NCBI GenBank assembly: GCA_025350445.1
Contig: JANXXV010000999.1
Span: forward strand, 1 to 17,260
DNA from: Bryobacteraceae bacterium
Lineage (GTDB): Bacteria; Acidobacteriota; Terriglobia; Bryobacterales; Bryobacteraceae
Length of the DNA stretch: 17,260 nucleotides
Direction of reading: 5' to 3'
Part shown: positions 1-6,646 of the stretch, piece by piece
Layout: every line of letters starts with the position of its first letter
Position numbering within the stretch: the first letter of the stretch is position 1
The notes under the pieces: generated by a model
What the model saw: the letters and a program-made list of their open reading frames with translations, nothing else
Told to the model about the DNA's origin: nothing
Database searches by the model: none
Position numbers and translations under genes: made by a program

Positions 1-1809
1 GGCGGAAACTTTCGCGCCGAGAATGTCCATCGCCTGACCGGACCGCAGGCTACCCTCGCCAACATCAAGCGTGAACTGGAGACCTGGCTGCCTTCGGTGG
101 CCAAGGAAGAAGACCGAGTAGTGATTTATTTCGCGGGTCACGGATTTATTTCCGGCGGACGTGGCTACCTGGCTCCTTACGATCTTGATCCCGCGGACAT
201 TCCCGGCACCGGCTACTCGATGGACGCGCTGGGGCAGGTGGCTGGGGCGCGCATTAAGTCGAAATGGAAGGTCCTGCTCACCGATGCTTGCCATAGTGGC
301 GCCATTGCTCCCGATGCCGAAGCGCGCGCGTTGAATCAGAGCCTGCTGGATCTGTCGCGTTCGATTCTCTCACTCACTGCGGGCCGCGATCGCGAACGCT
401 CTTTTGAAAGTAAGGAATGGGGCGGCGGCCACGGAATCTTTACGTACTACGTCGTGAAAGGCCTCGAAGGGGAAGCGGACGAGTCCGGCGATGGCATCGT
501 AACCGCCGATGAACTTGCGGAATACGTGCGTCGCAACGTGCGGGAAGCCACCAAGGGACAGCAGAACCCCACGTCCGATCGCGGCAGCTTCGATCCCAAC
601 ATGCTGCTGGCGTATCTGCCCAACGGACTGCGCGTGGGCCACGCCCCGCCGCCGGTCGACGGCACGCTGGTGTTTGAAACCAACATGGACGGGGTCGAGG
701 TCTTCGTCGACGGAACCTCGCGCGGTGTCGTCAACAAAGGGAGTGCTCTTCGCCTGCCTGGCTTGCGTCCCGGAAGCCACACGGTGCAAGGCGTGAAACT
801 GGGCTATGAACCGGATGGCCCGCGGGACGAAACCGTTTATCCTGGCAGGGAATCCACCGTCTCCATCAAAATTCTAGTCGCACGCCGCCGCACCAAGGCC
901 GCGCTGGATCAGTTGAATGAAGGACTCGGATACTACAACAAAGGCTTTGCGGATAACTACAAGAAAGCGGTCGAGCATTTCGAGAAAGCCTTGGAGATCG
1001 ACCCCACCTACAGTCAGGCCGCGCTTTATTTGGGACGCGCCTACAACTCGCTCTTTGAGTCGCAGAAATCCCAAGCCGCGTTCCGCAAAGCCATTGAGGT
1101 CGACCCGGATTACCTGGAGGCGCGTGTCAGTTTAGCGGGTGTTCTCCTGGACACGGGTGCTGTGGATGAAGCGATCCGCCAGCTAAATACGGTGGTCCAG
1201 CGCGACAAGACCAACGCCACCGCGCTCTACATGCAGGCCCAGGCCTATCGGATGAAGGAATTGTATGCGCAGTCGATTGACTCCGCGCGCGCGTCCATCC
1301 ATCTCGCTCCCGCCGCAGCGGAACCACATTTGTGGCTGGCGGAAAGTCTTCGGCTGAGCGGAAAGTATCCCATTGCTTCCACTGAATACACGGAGTATTT
1401 GCGTCTAAGCGACTTTGATACCGGGATGGCGGGCAAAATGAACTACTACGTGCTCGGCTTCCTGGCTGGAATCGGCAAGAAATCGCGCGCTGCGCAGACC
1501 GATACTTGGCGCGACATGCGCAGCCTGGCATACTTCGGCCTGTGCGACGCGGAACGCAAGCAAAGTCATTTCGACTTGGGCGTGGCATATTGTCAGAAGT
1601 CGCTGGCCTACGATCCCAAGGATCCCTACACGCATTACGCCCTGGCTCTCTGTTACGCTCGCGAAGCCGCGCAGAATGGCAGTCTGGAGACTCTGGCCGC
1701 GGCGCGCAAGCATTTCGAGGTCATGCTCGATCTCAATGGCGATCTGGAAGAGGCCAAGTTTGCACGCCAGAATATGAAGAGCATCGATCAATTACTTAAA
1801 ATCCGATAG
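1..1809 (+). CDS. Caspase-fold (peptidase C14) protein with PEGA domain and TPR repeats, 5' end missing
   Basis: The frame is open from base 1, so the start lies upstream; the GTG at 97 is an internal Val inside the caspase fold. About 602 residues are visible. The catalytic dyad is present: His in VVIYFAGHG (codon 139-141) and Cys in LLTDACHSG (codon 289-291). The caspase part ends near base 630. Within it, DESGDGIVTADE (478-513) matches an EF-hand Ca2+ loop. A PEGA domain (about 661-876, with VEVFVDGTSRGVV and LRPGSHTV) follows, then a TPR region to the C-terminus, for example HFEKALEIDPTYSQAALYLG. Caspase-like bacterial proteins cleave proteins after a specific residue; PEGA and TPR domains suggest surface attachment and partner binding. 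The export signal, if any, is outside the window. The substrate is unknown. The next gene starts 36 bases downstream on the same strand, so the two are probably co-transcribed. Family call is firm, function is inference. Confidence 0.9.
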   Translation, partial: GGNFRAENVHRLTGPQATLANIKRELETWLPSVAKEEDRVVIYFAGHGFISGGRGYLAPYDLDPADIPGTGYSMDALGQVAGARIKSKWKVLLTDACHSGAIAPDAEARALNQSLLDLSRSILSLTAGRDRERSFESKEWGGGHGIFTYYVVKGLEGEADESGDGIVTADELAEYVRRNVREATKGQQNPTSDRGSFDPNMLLAYLPNGLRVGHAPPPVDGTLVFETNMDGVEVFVDGTSRGVVNKGSALRLPGLRPGSHTVQGVKLGYEPDGPRDETVYPGRESTVSIKILVARRRTKAALDQLNEGLGYYNKGFADNYKKAVEHFEKALEIDPTYSQAALYLGRAYNSLFESQKSQAAFRKAIEVDPDYLEARVSLAGVLLDTGAVDEAIRQLNTVVQRDKTNATALYMQAQAYRMKELYAQSIDSARASIHLAPAAAEPHLWLAESLRLSGKYPIASTEYTEYLRLSDFDTGMAGKMNYYVLGFLAGIGKKSRAAQTDTWRDMRSLAYFGLCDAERKQSHFDLGVAYCQKSLAYDPKDPYTHYALALCYAREAAQNGSLETLAAARKHFEVMLDLNGDLEEAKFARQNMKSIDQLLKIR

Positions 1810-1845
1810 TTCGCGAAACGCGTAAATGGTATGGAGGCAAGAAAG

Positions 1846-2535
1846 ATGTCGCAGCGCGCAATCAAACTCATTCTAGGCAGCCTGCTCATTTTGCCGGTTG
1901 GGCAACTCCCCGTTTTCGCGGATGCGCAGGAGACGCCGGTGGGAATTCTGCTTTCCGCCCCTGACGCGAAAGTGGTGCGCGCGAACTCCACCACTCCCCT
2001 GGACGCAAAGTCTTGCGATCTCTTGTTTAGCGGCGATTCCATCCGCACCGGCTCGGCCGCTGCTTCCTATTTATTCTGCGCCGGCAAGAGCCGCCAAACT
2101 TTAGCGCCGAAGGGCGAGGCGTTGTTCGAGGCTACCCAAGTGCGAGTCAGGAAAGGAAAGCTCGCATCGCAGCAGCCGGCCGGTTCCTGCATGCTCCCAG
2201 CTATGCTGCGCGTTTCCGTCGCCAGCCAGCAATCCTACGGAGCCATGCGAATGCGCGATCTGGATACAGTCCCGGTCGTCGCACACGATCGGCTGCCGCC
2301 CAGCGTCCTCGCGGACTTGGCGCCGTTTGAGAAAGCCGCTGCCCAGAGCGGAGATGATCCGTCGCCGCTGGTGGGCATGGCCACCGTATTTGAACGCGCC
2401 GGTCTCCTCTCCAATGCCTATGAAGTGTATAGCAAGATCCAGTCCAAGTGGCCCGGCGTCATTTGGGTGAAGTCCAAGCTGGCTGAATTGGATCGACTAC
2501 TGGCGGCCAAGACGGAACCCCGGCGAATTCAATAG
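1846..2535 (+). CDS. Secreted FecR-like domain protein with C-terminal TPR-like helices
   Basis: I place the start at the ATG at 1846 (229 residues) rather than the in-frame ATG at 1831, because the Shine-Dalgarno sequence TGGAGG (1832-1837) lies over the first ATG and sits 8 bases before the second. The N-terminus is a signal peptide (basic MSQRAIK, then a hydrophobic stretch, likely cleaved near VFADA). The next part, roughly residues 30-105, resembles a FecR-like sandwich domain: LLFSGDSIRTGSAAASYLF then RQTLAPKGEALFEAT. The C-terminal third (PLVGMATVFERAGLLSNAY and following) looks like one or two TPR helical pairs. FecR domains are periplasmic modules in signalling or polymer-binding proteins, but there is no sigma factor or TonB receptor here, so iron signalling is not implied. 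Linked to the caspase-fold gene upstream. Specific role unknown. Confidence 0.7.
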   Translation: MSQRAIKLILGSLLILPVGQLPVFADAQETPVGILLSAPDAKVVRANSTTPLDAKSCDLLFSGDSIRTGSAAASYLFCAGKSRQTLAPKGEALFEATQVRVRKGKLASQQPAGSCMLPAMLRVSVASQQSYGAMRMRDLDTVPVVAHDRLPPSVLADLAPFEKAAAQSGDDPSPLVGMATVFERAGLLSNAYEVYSKIQSKWPGVIWVKSKLAELDRLLAAKTEPRRIQ

Positions 2536-2566
2536 CGCTCCGGGCATCACTGCAAAATTCTTCCCC

Positions 2567-2582
2567 ATCGCGCTGCCGCGAT
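2567..2582. other. Perfect short hairpin between two genes
   Basis: ATCGCG (2567-2572) and CGCGAT (2577-2582) form a perfect 6-bp stem with a CTGC loop in the gap between the FecR-like gene and the Ig-like gene. No T-run follows it, so it is not a standard intrinsic terminator. It may mark a boundary or an RNA processing site between the two transcription units, or be chance. Confidence 0.3.
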
Positions 2583-2622
2583 AGGTCTCGCAAGAGTGGT
2601 ACCTTGGCATTTGGGAGGATCG

Positions 2623-3225
2623 ATGCACCCCAGAACGCAACGTTTCTTATCTCTAATCTTTCTGCTATTGCTGCTTGATTTCACACAACTTCCCGCTTGG
2701 GGCCAGAACCCGTCCATCCTTGAGATTGTAATCGTCGAGGGAGAAGGCGCGATTAATAATGTGAAGCAGCGCGTCAATAGAGACCCCATCGTCCAAGTGG
2801 AAGACGAGAACCACAAACCAGTGGCCGGAGCCGCCGTCGTCTTCTTCCTGCCGAGTAATGGCCCGGGTGGAGTATTTGCCAACGGCGGCACCACGCTGAC
2901 CACTGCCACCAACGCCCAGGGTCAAGCAGTGGCCCGCGGCATCCGCTTTAATAATCAGGCCGGCTCCATGCAGATTCGCGTGGCCGCTTCCTTTGCCGGA
3001 CTTACCGCCAGCGCCATCATCACTCAAACCAACGCCCTCGGCACTTCTGCCACCGGTGCTTCCAGCGGAGGAATGAGTCTCACCACCAAACTGCTGATCG
3101 TTGGCGCAATCGTTGGCGGGGGCATCGCGGCGGGCGTGATCATTGCCAACCGCGGCGGCGGTAGCTCTTCCAATAATCCCTCTACCATCACCATCACTCC
3201 CGGCACCATAACAGTAGGTCCATAA
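2623..3225 (+). CDS. Exported bacterial Ig-like protein with C-terminal transmembrane helix
   Basis: The ATG at 2623 (200 residues) is chosen over the in-frame GTG at 2596 because GGGAGG (2613-2618) sits 4 bases before it. Residues 1-28 form a signal peptide with a long Leu/Phe core ending in PAWGQ. Residues about 31-120 look like an invasin-type Ig-like (BIg-1) domain: VEDENHKPVAGAAVVFFLPS, then TTATNAQGQAVARGI and the closing strand AASFAGLTASAIITQ. A flexible Ala/Ser/Gly linker leads to one membrane helix (LLIVGAIVGGGIAAGVIIA) and a short Gly/Ser tail ending in TITITPGTITVGP. This gives an envelope-anchored single Ig module. The stop is directly followed by the next ATG (TAATAATG), implying translational coupling with the propeller lipoprotein. 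Domain call is moderately sure; biological role unknown. Confidence 0.7.
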   Translation: MHPRTQRFLSLIFLLLLLDFTQLPAWGQNPSILEIVIVEGEGAINNVKQRVNRDPIVQVEDENHKPVAGAAVVFFLPSNGPGGVFANGGTTLTTATNAQGQAVARGIRFNNQAGSMQIRVAASFAGLTASAIITQTNALGTSATGASSGGMSLTTKLLIVGAIVGGGIAAGVIIANRGGGSSSNNPSTITITPGTITVGP

Positions 3226-3227
3226 TA

Positions 3228-4199
3228 ATGCGGCGAAATGACATTTCCGGCATCTTCATCTTCTTTGCTCTGACTGTCGCTGCGTGTGCCCAGGTGAGAG
3301 GGCCCATCATGGGTTATCTTCCCGAGAAAGGCGCCCTGCGGATCCTCTATGGGATTCCCGGCGCCGGTTCCGTGAGCGCTCCACAGTTATCCGATCGCAC
3401 CCTCTCTCTTCTCGAGGTTTCCCCTGACCAGACCCGGGCCCTGGCGATCGACGCCGATACGGGTGCGCTGGTTTCGCTGACACCGGACGCCGTTTCCACC
3501 GCTCTTATTGCGGGAGCAGGTCCCGCCGCGGACCGCATTACGTTCAGTCCCAGTGGAACCGCAGCCGCCCTCTGGTTCTCGGCGGCTCACCACGTCCAGG
3601 TGGTCAGCGGGCTGTCCGCTACCCCGTCGGTGCGCGACCTCGACGTTTCGTCGCTGGGGGCCGATCCCCTCAGCTTGGCCGTGAGCGACGATGGCCAGTG
3701 GGTCGCCGGCGCCTGGTCCGACAGAGTCTACGCCATTGGGCCGGATGGAAATGTATCCATACTTCCGGTGGACGGTCCGGCGGAGGCTGTGTGCTTCTTC
3801 CACGGACGAGCGGACGTCGCAGTGATTACCGTCAATCAAGTCGTGATCGTCGCGAACATCGATGGCGCTGCCGTTCCCAGCGTCCTTTGGACCAGACCGA
3901 GTGACGCGCCGCCGCCCGACCCGGCGACACAACTAGAAGTGGCCCTAGGCTTCGCGACTTCTTTCGATAATCGCTATCTGAGCATCGCCGGAAGTCTCAG
4001 CCATCTGGCTACGTTCGACCTCGTCACCGGCGCCAGCATCGGCGGCGATTGCGCTTGTTTGCCCAAGGGCTTGTTCGGAATGGGCGGCTCCCTGTTCCGC
4101 CTCACTGGCTTGACCGATGGCGCTGTGAAGCTTTTCGACGCGTCTACGAATGAAGTGTGGTTAGTGCCGCTCGCCGCCACTGAGGGGGCGCAGCAATGA
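3228..4199 (+). CDS. Putative beta-propeller (WD40/YVTN-like) lipoprotein
   Basis: 323 residues. The N-terminus has a hydrophobic core ending in LTVAAC; VAAC fits a lipobox, giving a candidate lipidated Cys at residue 20, and Ala at +2 is compatible with outer-membrane sorting. Ordinary signal peptidase cleavage nearby is the alternative. The rest is built of recurring beta-strand segments typical of propeller blades, such as LLEVSPDQTRALAIDADTGA, ITFSPSGTAAALWFS, LAVSDDGQWVAGAWSDRVYA and FATSFDNRYLSIAGSLSH. No catalytic motif is visible. The start has only a weak ribosome site and overlaps the preceding double stop; the end overlaps the next start by 4 bases (ATGA). It is therefore the middle gene of a coupled trio of envelope proteins and probably binds a partner. 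The propeller assignment rests on repeat character alone. Confidence 0.6.
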   Translation: MRRNDISGIFIFFALTVAACAQVRGPIMGYLPEKGALRILYGIPGAGSVSAPQLSDRTLSLLEVSPDQTRALAIDADTGALVSLTPDAVSTALIAGAGPAADRITFSPSGTAAALWFSAAHHVQVVSGLSATPSVRDLDVSSLGADPLSLAVSDDGQWVAGAWSDRVYAIGPDGNVSILPVDGPAEAVCFFHGRADVAVITVNQVVIVANIDGAAVPSVLWTRPSDAPPPDPATQLEVALGFATSFDNRYLSIAGSLSHLATFDLVTGASIGGDCACLPKGLFGMGGSLFRLTGLTDGAVKLFDASTNEVWLVPLAATEGAQQ

Positions 4200-6577
4200 C
4201 TGTGCGCCGCGCGCCTCTCCTCGCCGCTGCGCTGGCTGTCGTCTCCGTCAGCGCCTGGGGCCAAAGCCTTACCATCACGCCCACTAGTTTGCCGGTCGGC
4301 GGCGGCGTGTTTACCGTGAATAAAGCGATTCCTTTACAGCAACTCGGCGTCGCCCCTCCGTTTCAGAACGATCTAATCCTGTGGTCGATATCCAGCGGCA
4401 ATCTTCCTCCCGGGTTGAGTTTGTCGGGTGCGGCAAGTCCCCCGGGCTCCATTGCAGGCACGCCGACGCAGGCAGGCGCTTTCACATTCACGGTGATGGC
4501 CGTCGACAACCAGGCTCCCACACCGCAGCAGGCGTTCCAGCAATACACCCTCTTCGTTTCGACAGGAGCCCCGCTCACTCTTACGCCGCTTACGCATCCT
4601 TCAGGCGCACTTGGCGGCTTTTATTCCGGCCTATTGTTCCAAGCCAGCGGCGGCGTGCCGGGCTACACCTGGGCGTTGCAGCGCACAACGAACTCCGATG
4701 GATTGCTACTCGACCCCAACACCGGCTTTCTGACAGGAAACCCGCAAGCCGGCGGAATTTTCCCGATCGGCGTGATTGTCACTGACGCCTCAGGCGCGCA
4801 AGCGACGGCATCCAACAACCTGGATGTTCTGGGCATCACCACGGCTGCGTTGCCCAACGGGACCATAGGGATCGCTTATTCACAACCGCTGGCCGCCATC
4901 GGCAACACGGGTTCTCTAAGTTGGTCGTTGCTATCGGGCGTGCTGCCTCCGGGCTTAAATCTCAGCCCGCAGGGACAGATCGCGGGCACTCCCACCACTG
5001 GCGGCACTTTTCCATTCCAGGTTTCGGTCACCGATATTGCTGCTGGCGTAACTACCAGCCGTTCGTTAAGCATAATTATTCCGGCAATCCTGACGATCAC
5101 CACCACCACCGTTCCCAGTGGAACAGTTGGAATCCCCTATTCACCGCCGGCGCTCGCGGCCACCGGCGGCAGCGGCCCATTGAATTGGAGTTCGGTGTCA
5201 GGCAATCTTCCTCCTGGGATCAGTCTCAGCGCCCAGGGACTGATTACCGGCACGCCCACTCAAGCGGGACCGTTTACCTTTCAGGTTCGAGCTACCGATC
5301 CCGTCACCAACTTGAACGCGACGCAGTCTCTCAGTATCAACGTCACGGCCCCTCTTTTGGTGAGCACCATTTCGCTCGCCAACGGAACCATTGGCATCGC
5401 CTATTCTCAAACTCTGCAGGCGACCGGTGGGACTCCTCCCTATTCCTGGAGCGCGACCGGCCAGCCGGCGGGCTTGGCGCTGGATCCCAATACTGGCATC
5501 CTCAACGGTACCCCCACCGCACCGGGCGCATCGGCCATTTCGATCACACTCACCGACGCGGCGCGAGGCTCGGCCTCTCTGCAACTCACCTTGACGATCG
5601 GAACACCGGGGATAGCTCCCGCCGCTCTTCCCAGCGGTTTTATAAATGTCCCCTACTCGTCAACTCTTGCCGTAGTCGGGGCGACGATTGCCAACTGGGC
5701 CGTTACCACCGGCACACTCCCCGCTGGGTTGAATCTGAATCCCTCCACGGGCGTCATTAGCGGCACGCCGACTGTGGCGGGAACTTCGCCGTTCACTATT
5801 ACAGCGAGCTTTGGGAGTGTTACTGCCGTGGTGCCGCCTATCGTGCAATCGTTCACGATCGTCATCAACGCTCTCACCATTACCGGCCTTCCGCAAACCG
5901 GGGTCGCGGGCACGCAGCCCTCCGCAACGTTATCGTTGAGCGGCGGAACCTATCCGTTGAACATCACCGGCACAATGACGCTGACCTTCGCGCCCGCGTC
6001 CGGCGGCTCCCAGCTTTATGACGCAAAGTTCGCCAGCGGTGCGGCGACTACGGCCACCTTCACTATCGCCGCTGGTAGCAGCCAGGGATTGTTCAGCACC
6101 ACACCGTTCACCAGCATTCCTGTCATGATCGGAACCGTCGCCGGCAACATTAAGATCACCACCAGCTTGCAGGATTCCGCCGGCAATCCGCTTCCGCCAC
6201 CCGCGCCTGTCGTCATCGCCGTCATTCCCACCGTTCCGGTCATTAGCAAAGTGACTATTGGCACGGTGACCACCAGCGGATTCAGCATTTCCGTGACCGG
6301 CCGCTCGACTCCGCGCGACATGACCAGCGCTCTTTTCCACTTCACGTCGCCGACCAACACGCAGTTGGCTTCGGCGGATGTTACGGTGCCGCTCTCCAGT
6401 GCATTTGCCGGCTGGTACGGCAGTTCCGCCTCCATCCCCTTGGGCAGCACATTCACCGTGACAGTGCAGTTCACTTACACCGGACCGCCGGGAACCACGG
6501 TCCCCTTCACTGCGGTCACGATCACCCTGACGAACTCGGTCGGCGCTTCGGCCGTCTTTGGCCCGGTCAACCCATAG
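4196..6577 (+). CDS. Large exported multi-domain He_PIG (putative Ig) repeat protein
   Basis: 793 residues starting at ATG 4196, with GAGGGG (4182-4187) as ribosome site. The signal peptide MTVRRAPLLAAALAVVSVSA ends at WGQ. About six He_PIG-type Ig domains follow. Their hallmark G-T/N-P turn occurs at residues 88, 181, 264, 352, 438 and 523, and the Tyr-Ser strand at residues 143, 228, 315, 403 and 487, a period of about 84-88 residues. Typical blocks are SGNLPPGLSLS and GTPTQAGAFTFTV. The last about 230 residues are different beta-rich sequence without the GTP turn (for example TVTVQFTYTGPPGTT). He_PIG proteins are secreted or surface adhesin/binding modules. There is no visible anchor, sorting signal or catalytic domain, so it is either released or held by its two co-translated neighbours. 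Domain identity is strong, ligand unknown. Confidence 0.9.
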   Translation: MTVRRAPLLAAALAVVSVSAWGQSLTITPTSLPVGGGVFTVNKAIPLQQLGVAPPFQNDLILWSISSGNLPPGLSLSGAASPPGSIAGTPTQAGAFTFTVMAVDNQAPTPQQAFQQYTLFVSTGAPLTLTPLTHPSGALGGFYSGLLFQASGGVPGYTWALQRTTNSDGLLLDPNTGFLTGNPQAGGIFPIGVIVTDASGAQATASNNLDVLGITTAALPNGTIGIAYSQPLAAIGNTGSLSWSLLSGVLPPGLNLSPQGQIAGTPTTGGTFPFQVSVTDIAAGVTTSRSLSIIIPAILTITTTTVPSGTVGIPYSPPALAATGGSGPLNWSSVSGNLPPGISLSAQGLITGTPTQAGPFTFQVRATDPVTNLNATQSLSINVTAPLLVSTISLANGTIGIAYSQTLQATGGTPPYSWSATGQPAGLALDPNTGILNGTPTAPGASAISITLTDAARGSASLQLTLTIGTPGIAPAALPSGFINVPYSSTLAVVGATIANWAVTTGTLPAGLNLNPSTGVISGTPTVAGTSPFTITASFGSVTAVVPPIVQSFTIVINALTITGLPQTGVAGTQPSATLSLSGGTYPLNITGTMTLTFAPASGGSQLYDAKFASGAATTATFTIAAGSSQGLFSTTPFTSIPVMIGTVAGNIKITTSLQDSAGNPLPPPAPVVIAVIPTVPVISKVTIGTVTTSGFSISVTGRSTPRDMTSALFHFTSPTNTQLASADVTVPLSSAFAGWYGSSASIPLGSTFTVTVQFTYTGPPGTTVPFTAVTITLTNSVGASAVFGPVNP

Positions 6578-6606
6578 CCTTCTCGGTTCCTTGAGAGTTG
6601 GCCCCA

Positions 6607-6633
6607 GCCTCTTACGCAAAGCCTCTTGTAAGA
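6607..6633 (+). repeat. Direct and inverted repeat in the leader of the dehydrogenase gene
   Basis: GCCTCTT occurs twice (6607-6613 and 6621-6627), and TCTTAC (6610-6615) pairs with GTAAGA (6628-6633) as a 6-bp inverted repeat with a 12-base loop. It ends 13 bases before the GTG start, where no good Shine-Dalgarno is seen, so it could be an operator or a structure that affects initiation. It is short enough to be chance. Confidence 0.3.
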
Positions 6634-6646
6634 TGAAGCGACAGTC

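Noticed and set aside
1..1809. Caspase gene as part of a gasdermin-type abortive-infection system
   Set aside because: No gasdermin-like, nuclease or other effector is adjacent in the visible sequence; neighbours are envelope proteins. The upstream side cannot be seen.
1831..2535. FecR-like protein as an iron-signalling anti-sigma factor
   Set aside because: It has a cleavable signal peptide instead of a cytoplasmic anti-sigma helix, and no ECF sigma factor or TonB receptor gene is nearby.
4196..6577. Periodic similar DNA segments suggesting a repeat array
   Set aside because: The period (about 255-265 bases) follows protein domains and the DNA copies have diverged; there are no short identical repeats with unique spacers, so it is not CRISPR.
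5930..6619. Long minus-strand open frame opposite the He_PIG gene
   Set aside because: It is an antisense shadow in GC-rich, repetitive coding DNA; the translation is Arg/Gly-rich low complexity.
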